From a virus: a stretch of DNA of 27,122 nucleotides. Of the stretch, positions 20,689 to 27,071 are shown piece by piece. The notes below the pieces were generated by a model. The model made no database searches. It was not told the DNA's origin and saw only the letters and a list, made by a program, of their open reading frames with translations. Where the stretch lies: IMG/VR virus record IMGVR_UViG_3300036851_000627, positions 1-27,122 of that record; one strand, written 5' to 3'. Positions within the stretch are counted from its first letter, which is position 1. The number at the start of each line of letters is the position of its first letter. A program made the translations under genes and the position numbers.

Positions 20689-22562
20689 CCACAACCACGG
20701 CGCTGGTCGCGGGAGCGATCCGGGCGCACAACACCGACACGTCCGACGGCGGCTGGGACGCCGAGACGGCGCGCCGCAACCTGCCGAGCGAGGCCGGCGC
20801 GCTGCGCGAGGCGCATGCCTGGGTCGACGGCGCGGGCAGTGCCGACGCCAAGGGTTCGTACAGGCTGGTGCATCACAACGTCACCCAGGCCGGCACGGTC
20901 GGTGCTGCCAACCTGACTGGCTGCCTCAACGCCATCCACGCCCTCAACCGGGCCGGCTCGTCGGTGCCCGCGGGCGACCGGGCCGCGGCGTACGCCCACC
21001 TGAAGAACCACCTGATCGCGGGCGGCCGGCCCGAACATGCCATCCCCGCGCTGCGTGAGGCTGGCGAGGCTGCCGTCGATGAGCCGGTGACCGCCGCGGC
21101 CGACACCGCGGCGCCCACGCCCGAGGCGGACGCGAACGGCGCCGTCTACCGGAAGTGGCGGGCGCTGGCCGTCACCGAGGGCGTATGGACCGGCGACGAC
21201 CGGTTCATCGAGCCGCAGGCGCTGACCTGGCGGGACTTCCCGTTGCCGCTGATGGCGCAGACCGAGACCGCACCCGGCCACGACGGCGCCCAGCTTGTCG
21301 GCCGCATCGACGCCGCCGAGCGGGTCGACGCCTCGACGATGGTCGACTCCCGCACGGGCAAGAAGTACGGCGAAGGCGCGCAGGCCATCATGCTGTCCGG
21401 CGTCCTGGACTCCGACGAGCTCGCCGAGTCCATTGCCGGGAAGATTTCGGGCGGGTTCCTGCGTGGAGTGTCCGTCGACCTCTCGGATGTCGAGTACGTC
21501 GACGAGCTCACCGACGCTGACGGCAACGTCATCGAGGACGTCGATGAGGCCATCGACTCCGGCGATGTCGACCCGATGGACATCCGGCTCCGCACTCGCG
21601 TCACCGCCGGCCGGATCATGGCATTGACCTGTGTCCCGACGCCCGCGTTCGAGGGCGCCTACATCGAGCTCCTTTCCGACGAGGGCGAAGCCGGCCCGTC
21701 GACCGGCCCCGGCCAGCCGACCCGTGAGCAGGCCGCCGCGGCGATCCACGACGTGACCACGCTCGCCACCCGCGAGTGCGCCCCCTGCGCCAGCGGACTC
21801 ACGGCCGCCGCCGCGCCGATCGCCCCGCTCGCCGCGTGGTTCGCCGATCCGGCGCTTGATGGCCCGACTCCGGTCACCGTCACCGACGACGGCCGCGTCT
21901 ACGGCCACCTCGCCAGCTGGGACACGTGCCACACCGGGATGTCGGGCCGCTGCGTCACCCCACCCCGCTCGTCCAGCGGCTACAGCCTGTTCCGAACCGG
22001 TGCCGTCCAGACCGTCGATGGTGGCCTCGTCGCGGTCGGCCGGCTCACTGTCGGCACCGGCCACGCGGGCACCACCCGCGCGGTCGACGCGGTCGCGGCC
22101 ATGGCCCACTACGACGACACCGGCACCGCGGTCGCCGACGTCGCCGCCGGCGAGGACGCCCACGGGATCTGGGTCGCTGGCGCGCTGCGGCCCGACGCCA
22201 CCGCCGAGCAGATCCGGGTGCTGCGGGCCTCGCCGCTGTCCGGCGACTGGCGGGCGTGGGGCGGCGGGCTGGAGCTTGTTGCCGCGCTCGCGGTCAACAC
22301 TCCCGGCTTCCCGGTCGTCCGCCAGATCGTCGCGGGCGGGCGTCCCGTCGCCCTGGTCGCCGCGGGCCCTCGTCCGGACACCACCCCGCCCGAGCTCGCG
22401 GAGCTGCGCGATCTGATGCCCGACGTCCGCGCCGCCGCCGAGCGCGAGCGCGCCGCGCGCGAGGCCGAGACCGCCGCCCTCACCGCCTCCGCCGCCGACA
22501 CCCGGCGCCGGATGCTCACCGCCCGCGCCGCAGACCTGCGCGCGCGGATGTCCACCCGCTAG
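20685..22562 (+). CDS. capsid maturation protease-like head protein
   Basis: 625 residues; GTG start overlaps the portal stop. An N-terminal module (about 1-125) with HHNVTQAGTVGAANLTGCLN and AHLKNHLIAGG is a pattern found in prohead proteins. Residues 150-350 include a core of strands typical of prohead proteases (GKISGGFLRGVSVDLSDVEY, VTAGRIMALTCVPTPAFEGA), matching the phage-protease pattern GxSxGF..VS....VTPAFxGA. Residues 385-548 (PVTVTDDGRVYGHLASWDTC, ADVAAGEDAHGIWVAGALRP) form a domain that I know from actinophage capsid maturation proteases. The C-terminal tail is a long charged coiled coil, possibly a built-in scaffold. A catalytic triad cannot be assigned with certainty. Confidence 0.75.
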   Translation: MTTTTALVAGAIRAHNTDTSDGGWDAETARRNLPSEAGALREAHAWVDGAGSADAKGSYRLVHHNVTQAGTVGAANLTGCLNAIHALNRAGSSVPAGDRAAAYAHLKNHLIAGGRPEHAIPALREAGEAAVDEPVTAAADTAAPTPEADANGAVYRKWRALAVTEGVWTGDDRFIEPQALTWRDFPLPLMAQTETAPGHDGAQLVGRIDAAERVDASTMVDSRTGKKYGEGAQAIMLSGVLDSDELAESIAGKISGGFLRGVSVDLSDVEYVDELTDADGNVIEDVDEAIDSGDVDPMDIRLRTRVTAGRIMALTCVPTPAFEGAYIELLSDEGEAGPSTGPGQPTREQAAAAIHDVTTLATRECAPCASGLTAAAAPIAPLAAWFADPALDGPTPVTVTDDGRVYGHLASWDTCHTGMSGRCVTPPRSSSGYSLFRTGAVQTVDGGLVAVGRLTVGTGHAGTTRAVDAVAAMAHYDDTGTAVADVAAGEDAHGIWVAGALRPDATAEQIRVLRASPLSGDWRAWGGGLELVAALAVNTPGFPVVRQIVAGGRPVALVAAGPRPDTTPPELAELRDLMPDVRAAAERERAAREAETAALTASAADTRRRMLTARAADLRARMSTR

Positions 22563-22572
22563 GAGCCCGCAC

Positions 22573-22962
22573 ATGTCCGAGCCCGTCCAGCGCCTCAGCC
22601 ACGGCTACCGCACCACCGAGTTCTGGTCCACCCTGTTCGGCCACCTCGTCGCGTGGGTGGCCGCCGGCTACACGCTAATCGGCCAGCCGTTCCCCGACCA
22701 GCTCGACGCCGCGAACGCCGTCGTCCCGACCGCCGCGATGCTCGTCTCCGGCCTCATCCAGATCGGCTACTCGCTGTCCCGAGGCAAGGTCAAGGCCGCC
22801 CTCCTCGACACCGTCGCCGCGATGGACGATGCCGCCGCCGTCTGGACGGCCCTGTTCCCGGGGATCCCGATCCCCGACGAGGTACTGGATGCGTCCGACG
22901 CCAAGCGGCAGACCGCCGCCGGGTTCGCGGGCGTGAAGCTCGCGGCGACACGCTCGCGCTGA
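22573..22962 (+). CDS. holin-like small membrane protein
   Basis: 129 residues; GGAGCCCGC upstream supports the ATG. Two hydrophobic regions (FWSTLFGHLVAWVAAGYTLI at about 17-36 and VVPTAAMLVSGLIQIGYSLS at about 51-70) bracket a polar hairpin, followed by an acidic, helical C-terminus. This shape (tryptophan near the first helix, short N-terminus, charged tail) is that of phage holins or other small late membrane proteins. No endolysin gene is next to it, so holin is a suggestion only. Confidence 0.55.
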   Translation: MSEPVQRLSHGYRTTEFWSTLFGHLVAWVAAGYTLIGQPFPDQLDAANAVVPTAAMLVSGLIQIGYSLSRGKVKAALLDTVAAMDDAAAVWTALFPGIPIPDEVLDASDAKRQTAAGFAGVKLAATRSR

Positions 22963-22964
22963 GC

Positions 22965-23546
22965 GTGCGCGTCAATCTCGGCAGTGGGGATCTCCCCGCC
23001 CCCGGCTGGGTCAACGTCGACCACGGCACCCCGCACCCGCACGACATCGACGCCGACCTGACCGGGCCGCTCCCGCCCGAACTGGCCGGCATCGAGTACG
23101 CCTACGCGGGCCACGTTCTGGAGCACCTGACGCCGGAGCAGGTCATCGCCCTGCTGGAGCGGCTGCGCGAGCGGATGGTGCCCGGCGGGCAGCTCATGGC
23201 CGTCGGGCCCGACGTGAACCGGGCGCGCGCGATGCACGCCCGCGGCGAGCTGGACGACGAGTGGCTACGTCTGGTCGTCGAGGGCGGCGACCGCTGGCCC
23301 GGCGACCGCCACCAGTGGGAGTGCGAGCCGGGCCGGCTGGTGGAGCTGCTGACCAAGGCCGGCTGGATCGAGGCCCGCGAGGTGCCACTGCTGTCCGTGT
23401 CCCAGATCGACTGGCCGATCGCCGCCTACCTCGAATGGCAGTGCGCCGTGACGGCGTACGCGCCCCTCTGCCCGCCCGGGCATTTCAGGGTCGACGGAAA
23501 GTGCTGGCCGTACTCGATCGGCCCGGCGGGCAACCAAGAGCCGTGA
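22965..23546 (+). CDS. SAM-dependent methyltransferase-like protein
   Basis: 193 residues from a GTG two bases after the preceding stop. VNLGSGDLPAPGWVNVDHG at residues 3-21 is motif I of the class I methyltransferase fold as in small LNLGSG-type proteins. GHVLEHLTPEQ near 46-56 and LRERMVPGGQLMAVGPD near 65-82 are motifs II-III/post-I. A Cys/Trp-rich C-terminus (QWECEPGRLVELLTKAGW, CPPGHFRVDGKCWPYS) may hold substrate specificity. Substrate (sugar, protein, nucleotide) unknown. The glycosyltransferase 1.7 kb downstream suggests sugar or surface modification. Confidence 0.75.
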   Translation: MRVNLGSGDLPAPGWVNVDHGTPHPHDIDADLTGPLPPELAGIEYAYAGHVLEHLTPEQVIALLERLRERMVPGGQLMAVGPDVNRARAMHARGELDDEWLRLVVEGGDRWPGDRHQWECEPGRLVELLTKAGWIEAREVPLLSVSQIDWPIAAYLEWQCAVTAYAPLCPPGHFRVDGKCWPYSIGPAGNQEP

Positions 23547-23569
23547 ACCACGACCCGCAAGGAGCCCGC

Positions 23570-23980
23570 ATGGCCGACCCCGAGCACGAGATCACCGTCG
23601 TCGTCCGGCTGAGAGATCGCGTTCTCGCGGAGGGACTGCGTGATCAGCTATACGGCATGGTGCCCGCCGCGGTCGACGCCGTGTCGGAGTCGTCGATCAC
23701 GATGACGCAGATCGACCCCGAGGCTCCGCTCACGCTCGGCTCCTACGGCGAGGGCCTAGCGCGCACGGTCGCCGACGAGATCGAGAACCGCGCCCGCGCC
23801 CGCACGGCCGACTGGTCTCCTGAGGACTTCGCCCGTCTCGCCTACGACGCCTACGGCAAGTCAACCGGCGGCAAGAACTACCAGGGCCTGCCAATGCCCA
23901 CGTGGCTCGACCTGCCCGAGCCGATCCAACAGGCGTGGATGGCGGCGGCGGGCGCCGTCCGTCAGGCACTGGCGGGCTAG
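23570..23980 (+). CDS. hypothetical protein with C-terminal WMAAA motif, 136 aa
   Basis: CAAGGAGCC precedes the ATG. The N-terminus looks beta-rich (ITVVVRLRDRVLAEGLRDQL), the C-terminal half is helical with FARLAYDAYGKSTGGKNYQG, PTWLDLPEPIQQAWMAAAGA. This last pattern (WxxLPxxIQxAWMAAAxAV) occurs in small phage proteins of unknown role. There are no membrane segments and no catalytic residues visible. Confidence 0.65.
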   Translation: MADPEHEITVVVRLRDRVLAEGLRDQLYGMVPAAVDAVSESSITMTQIDPEAPLTLGSYGEGLARTVADEIENRARARTADWSPEDFARLAYDAYGKSTGGKNYQGLPMPTWLDLPEPIQQAWMAAAGAVRQALAG

Positions 23981-23982
23981 CC

Positions 23983-24375
23983 GTGCTCGTGAACCGCACC
24001 GGCCGCGATCTGCGCCTGATGGCCCGCGACACCCCCGACCGGATCCCCGCCGCCGACATCGACCGGTGGACCGTCGCCACGCTGCCCGCCCACGACGGCG
24101 AGCCCGCCCGGATCGGGGAGATCGACCTTGGCCATACCACCTGGGAGCACGGCGGCGACGGCGACTGGCCCATCGCCTGGATCGAGTACCGCCATGTCAC
24201 CGACCTGCCCGCCCCACGGCCGGGGGTGTCCTACGTCGTGTCCCACGCGGTCGCGATGATGCGCACCTACCAGAACGGCGACGCCGGCCGCGGTGACCTG
24301 CTGGTGGTCCACCGCCGGGTCCGCGACGAGACGGGCGTGGTCGTCGGCTGCCGCTGGCTGGCGAGGCCGGTGTGA
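23983..24375 (+). CDS. phage protein of the LVNLTPH-like family, 130 aa
   Basis: GTG two bases after the previous stop: VLVNRTGRDLRLMARDTPDR corresponds to the LVNLTPHxI start of a widespread small phage protein. The centre (RIGEIDLGHTTWEHG) and the C-terminal HVTDLPAPRPGVSYVVSHAV, DLLVVHRRVRD match its LPxPxxGxxYIVSxxVA and late DxLxP pattern. The family's function is unknown to me. Fold probably small beta-rich; cytoplasmic. Confidence 0.65.
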   Translation: MLVNRTGRDLRLMARDTPDRIPAADIDRWTVATLPAHDGEPARIGEIDLGHTTWEHGGDGDWPIAWIEYRHVTDLPAPRPGVSYVVSHAVAMMRTYQNGDAGRGDLLVVHRRVRDETGVVVGCRWLARPV

Positions 24376-24539
24376 TCCGCCGCTGGCTGGCGCGGCGCCG
24401 GCTCCGACGGGCCTGCCCGCACCCGCGCGAGCGCCGCCGGGTCTGGTTCACCGACTCCGACGGCCGCGGCACCGTCGAATGCCTCGACTGCCGGCGGCGC
24501 TGGGTCCAGCGGATGCCCGGCCGCCTGCCGGAGGGATGA
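24372..24539 (+). CDS. small basic zinc-knuckle protein, 55 aa
   Basis: GTG in a GTGA overlap. An Arg-rich start (IRRWLARRRLRRACPHPRER) with CPH, then VECLDCRRRWVQRMP with CxxC, gives a likely zinc site in a very basic peptide, suggestive of nucleic-acid binding. Function unknown. Confidence 0.5.
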   Translation: MIRRWLARRRLRRACPHPRERRRVWFTDSDGRGTVECLDCRRRWVQRMPGRLPEG

Positions 24540-24543
24540 CGCC

Positions 24544-24624
24544 ATGCCCGACGCCCAGATCCTCGCCACCTGCGTGATCGCGCTCTGCCTCGTTATCGGC
24601 TTGCTGATGTGTGGCCGGCGCTAG
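24544..24624 (+). CDS. 26-residue membrane peptide
   Basis: ATG preceded by GGAGGGATGACGCC. The peptide is nearly all one membrane helix (ILATCVIALCLVIGLLMCG) with three cysteines and a basic RR end. Very short; supported by the strong ribosome-binding site and tight spacing. It could be a small membrane regulator or a lipid-modified peptide; no lipobox ordering is evident. Confidence 0.45.
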   Translation: MPDAQILATCVIALCLVIGLLMCGRR

Positions 24625-24642
24625 CCCTCAAGAAGGATCGCC

Positions 24643-25233
24643 ATGACCAGACTCGGTACCGCTCTGAACGCCGTGACCGCTGGTGTCGCGGTGGCCGCCT
24701 ACGCGCAGTGGCAGCGCGAGCGGCGCCGCCGGCCCGAGGTGAAGGTCGACTGGTGGTGGTCCGTCGGCAGCCGCGACGCCGGCTACCAGCCGTGGCCCCA
24801 CGGTGAGCCGATCGCCAGCGAGCCCGGGGCCACCCTGTGGATCCGCACTGCCGTCACCAACGTCGGCGACGCCACCGGCGAGCGGGCCGTCCTGAACTTC
24901 CTCGCCCCCGCCGCCGTCACGATCGACCGCTGGGACCACACCAAGAACGACTACGTCCCGCCGCGCGACGGCGCCGAGAACCCGCGCGTCGGCACCCCGC
25001 CCGTGCACGCCGTCCGCTGGTTCCTCGACGAGTGCGTCTGGACCCCGGGGCTCACCTGGGTCCACCACTACCGGATCACCCTTCCCGAGGGCGACGGCGC
25101 CCACAGATTCGCCGTCGAGGTCGCCGACCCCCGCCTCGACGCGCGCGGCGCACGACGCACCCCGGCCACGGTCGAGGTGGACGAGCACGGCCGTTTCGAC
25201 GTGCGCCAGCTACGGGCGGTCGCGGCTCCATGA
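24643..25233 (+). CDS. membrane-anchored beta-domain protein, 196 aa
   Basis: AAGAAGGATCGCC precedes the ATG. An N-terminal hydrophobic helix (ALNAVTAGVAVAAYAQW) is followed by a basic patch (QRERRRRPEVKV), then a Trp-rich beta domain (DWWWSVGSRDAGYQPWPHG, LWIRTAVTNVGDATGERAVL, YRITLPEGDGAHRFAVEVAD). The body resembles an immunoglobulin-like sandwich. Family not recognised. It directly precedes and overlaps the glycosyltransferase. Confidence 0.6.
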   Translation: MTRLGTALNAVTAGVAVAAYAQWQRERRRRPEVKVDWWWSVGSRDAGYQPWPHGEPIASEPGATLWIRTAVTNVGDATGERAVLNFLAPAAVTIDRWDHTKNDYVPPRDGAENPRVGTPPVHAVRWFLDECVWTPGLTWVHHYRITLPEGDGAHRFAVEVADPRLDARGARRTPATVEVDEHGRFDVRQLRAVAAP

Positions 25234-26225
25234 GGATCCGAAGCTGGACCACCGCCGACGGAGGCTGCGGGTTCTACCGGGTACGTCGTCCCTTCCGCGA
25301 GCTGTCGGTCCACGGCCACGACACCTTCATCCCGAACGATGCCGTGCCCGTGCCCAGCGTCGAGGACGTGCTCGACACCGACGTGCTCGTCGCGCAGCGG
25401 GTGATCCACGCCGAACTGCTGCCCCAGTGGAACCATCGGCGCGCGCTGCGTCCGGTCGTGTTCGAGCTGGACGACGACATCTGGGCCATTGACCCGGACA
25501 ACCCCGCACTGAAGGACTACCTGCACCCGAGCGTCGGGGATTTGGCCGCCGAGTTCGTGGCCCGGTCCGACCTCGTCACCGTGTCGACGGCGCCGCTGGC
25601 GGAGCGGGTGTCGGCGTGGAACCCGCGCGTGCAGGTGATCCCGAACTGCATCGACGCGGCGGTGCTGGAGCTGCCGCGAGCGGACCGGACGACCGACAAG
25701 ATCACGATCGGCTGGAGTTGCTCAACCTCGCATGTCAGCGACTTACGGAGCGTCCTCGGACCGTGGAGGGAGTTCTTCGGGTCGCGGCCCGACGTCGAGT
25801 TGATCATCTATGGTGTCGATTATCGACCCATGCTCGCCCTGCCTGACGTGCGGTTCGAGCCTTGGCGGCCGAACATCATGGACTTCTATCGAGGGATCGA
25901 CTTCGACATCGCGGTTGCGCCGCTCGCACCGCTGATCTTCAATCGGTCGAAGTCCGGCAACAAGGCGATCGAGGCATTCGCCCGGGGCATCCCTGTCGTG
26001 GCCTCGAACATGGAGCCCTACCGGGGGATCGTCGAGGACGGGGTGACGGGCTACCTTGTCGACAGCGCCGAGCAGTGGGCGAAGAGACTCGGCGAGTTGG
26101 CCGACGACGCCGACGCGCGTGCCGAGATGGGCGCGAACGCTCGGCGTGCGGCAGAGCGGCACGTCATTCAGGGCGAGGACAACTGGCGCCGATGGGAATC
26201 GGCATATCGGTCCGTACTGCGGTAG
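25230..26225 (+). CDS. GT-B type (GT4-like) glycosyltransferase
   Basis: 331 residues; ATGA overlap start. The N-terminus MRIRSWTTADGGCGFYRVRR has the D-G-x-G-x-YR start of phage and bacterial glycosyltransferases. VVFELDDDIWAIDPDNP near 75-91 and VQVIPNCIDAAV near 133-144 are typical of the family. The nucleotide-sugar site is KSGNKAIEAFARGIPVVASN followed by MEPYRGIVEDGVTGYLV at about 241-278. It transfers a sugar from a nucleotide donor to an unknown acceptor, perhaps a virion protein, DNA base or host surface. Codon third-position GC seems slightly lower than in neighbouring genes. Its stop is immediately followed by the tRNA-like array. Confidence 0.85.
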   Translation: MRIRSWTTADGGCGFYRVRRPFRELSVHGHDTFIPNDAVPVPSVEDVLDTDVLVAQRVIHAELLPQWNHRRALRPVVFELDDDIWAIDPDNPALKDYLHPSVGDLAAEFVARSDLVTVSTAPLAERVSAWNPRVQVIPNCIDAAVLELPRADRTTDKITIGWSCSTSHVSDLRSVLGPWREFFGSRPDVELIIYGVDYRPMLALPDVRFEPWRPNIMDFYRGIDFDIAVAPLAPLIFNRSKSGNKAIEAFARGIPVVASNMEPYRGIVEDGVTGYLVDSAEQWAKRLGELADDADARAEMGANARRAAERHVIQGEDNWRRWESAYRSVLR

Positions 26226-26286
26226 TGGGCGCCCAGGACTCGAACCCGACGTGTATGCCGTCCGCCCGCACCCGAAGGTGCCCCAA
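26226..26286 (-). ncRNA. tRNA-like module 1 (last on the minus strand)
   Basis: T-arm at 26249-26233: TCGGG, loop TTCGAGT, CCTGG (two wobble pairs). Exactly 7 bases (GCGCCCA) run from the T-stem to the CCA, which abuts the stop codon of the glycosyltransferase on the opposite strand. The 5' hairpin is GCACC-TTCG-GGTGC at 26281-26268, a canonical cUUCGg tetraloop on the minus strand. TTGGGG opens the module and pairs with CCCA. Confidence 0.7.
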
Positions 26287-26369
26287 CCCAGCCTGGCCAA
26301 GCCCACCAAGCCGTGCGGTGCCGTACCCTGACCCGCCAAGCCCGGCCATGCCGAATGGCCTTGTGGCCG

Positions 26370-26429
26370 TGGGAGTCGGGGCCTCGAACCCCGAAGGCTG
26401 CCAGCCTCCCGCGCCTTGCGGCGCCCCAG
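26370..26429 (-). ncRNA. tRNA-like module 2
   Basis: T-arm at 26393-26377: CGGGG, loop TTCGAGG, CCCCG. Seven bases ACTCCCA end in CCA. 5' hairpin GCGCC-GCAA-GGCGC (26424-26411), a GNRA tetraloop. CTGGGG begins the module; UGGGG pairs with UCCCA (one G-U). Confidence 0.7.
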
Positions 26430-26524
26430 CTCTGCCTAGCCACGCCGTACCGGACCGATCCCGGCCGGTCCCGGCCGATCTCTGCCTTGCCATGACCCGC
26501 CAAACCGTGCTGGCCTTGCGGCCG

Positions 26525-26582
26525 TGGACGTCAACGGCTCGAACGTTGATGCCTGCCAGTCGCCCGCGCTTGCGCGCCCCAG
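26525..26582 (-). ncRNA. tRNA-like module 3
   Basis: T-arm at 26548-26532: CAACG, loop TTCGAGC, CGTTG; this stem differs from the others at four positions, all compensated. Seven bases ACGTCCA follow. 5' hairpin GCGC-GCAA-GCGC (26577-26566), GNRA loop. Closing UGGG pairs with UCCA through one wobble. Confidence 0.7.
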
Positions 26583-26697
26583 CATCGCCGTGCCTTGCCG
26601 ATCCCTTCGCTACCGAGCCTTGCCACGCCGTGCCGAATCGGACCATGCGGTTCCTTGCGGAGCCATGACCCGCCCAGCCGTGTTGGCCTTGCGGCCG

Positions 26698-26757
26698 TGG
26701 GGCGCCGGGAGTCGAACCCGGCCGAAGACCGTCACCCCGCTCCCGAGGGAGCCCCAA
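26698..26757 (-). ncRNA. tRNA-like module 4
   Basis: T-arm at 26721-26705: CCGGG, loop TTCGACT, CCCGG. Seven bases CGCCCCA end in CCA; here the closing pairing is longest, UGGGGC with GCCCCA (6 bp). 5' hairpin GCTCC-CTCG-GGAGC (26752-26739), a CUCG loop of the stable YNMG class. Confidence 0.72.
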
Positions 26758-26821
26758 CCTTGCCGAGCCAGGCCATACCAGGCCCGTCCATGCCACGGCC
26801 TGCCTCTTGACCCTGCGGTCG

Positions 26822-26880
26822 TGGGCGTCGGGGAGTCGAACCCCGAAGTGACCATCCGCCCGTCTCCGAGGAGACCCCAA
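26822..26880 (-). ncRNA. tRNA-like module 5
   Basis: T-arm at 26845-26829: CGGGG, loop TTCGACT, CCCCG. Seven bases ACGCCCA end in CCA. 5' hairpin GTCTC-CTCG-GAGAC (26875-26862). TTGGGG opens the module directly after a regular pentamer tract (...CCCGG CAAGG TTGGG). Confidence 0.72.
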
Positions 26881-26965
26881 CCTTGCCGGGCCGCGCCGCA
26901 CCCTGCCGTACCCCGCCACACCCCGCTACGCCATACCTGACCGCACCGCACTGGCCTTGCGGCCG

Positions 26966-27024
26966 TGGGTGCTGACGGCTCGAACGTCAGTGCCTGCCCG
27001 CCACCCGCTCGCGAAGAGCCCCAA
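26966..27024 (-). ncRNA. tRNA-like module 6 (first on the minus strand)
   Basis: T-arm at 26989-26973: TGACG, loop TTCGAGC, CGTCA. Seven bases GCACCCA end in CCA. 5' hairpin GCTC-TTCGC-GAGC (27019-27007), shorter than in other copies. It is preceded by about nine pentamers starting at the stop codon of the upstream gene. Confidence 0.7.
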
Positions 27025-27071
27025 CCAGACCGCGTCTCACCAAACCGCGCCGCGCCTTGCCCCACCTACCC

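Larger units (their letters stand above)
26226..27071 (-). repeat. array of six tRNA-like modules separated by YNNGG pentamer tracts
   Basis: The 846 bases after the glycosyltransferase stop hold no convincing protein gene. On the minus strand they alternate between tracts of pentanucleotides of consensus YNNGG (for example TGCGG TGCGG TCAGG TATGG at 26949-26930, about 14 pentamers in that tract) and six 58-61-nt modules with a T-arm, a second tetraloop hairpin and a UGGG/CCCA closing pairing. Four modules are joined to the next pentamer tract by a perfect GGCC-GCAA-GGCC (one GGCC-ACAA-GGCC) hairpin at 26952-26967, 26684-26699, 26511-26526 and 26356-26371; that at 26807-26822 is degenerate. 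T-arm spacing is 124-173 bases. The array starts at the stop of a minus-strand gene (27072), so it may be its 3' untranslated region or an independent RNA. Confidence 0.8.

Noticed and set aside
20613-22574. 653-residue antisense frame opposite the protease gene
   Set aside because: Composition is that of a GC-rich shadow frame, it lacks family motifs, and the plus strand encodes a recognisable head protein with coupled starts.
26226-27024. Cluster of ordinary tRNA genes, or a tmRNA
   Set aside because: Modules are 58-61 nt and lack an anticodon arm and a normal 7-bp acceptor stem; no tag-peptide frame or tmRNA pseudoknots are seen.
26164-27065. Long open frames through the array on both strands (for example 251 and 151 residues on minus, 138 on plus)
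   Set aside because: All frames stay open because the GG-rich 5-base repeat rarely makes stop codons. The products are low-complexity repeats (ARLGxARxG-like) that change frame with the pentamers, and conserved features follow RNA pairing, not codons.
26226-27071. CRISPR array
   Set aside because: Repeat units are not identical, spacers are period-5 tracts rather than unique sequences, spacing varies from 124 to 173 bases, and no cas gene is nearby.
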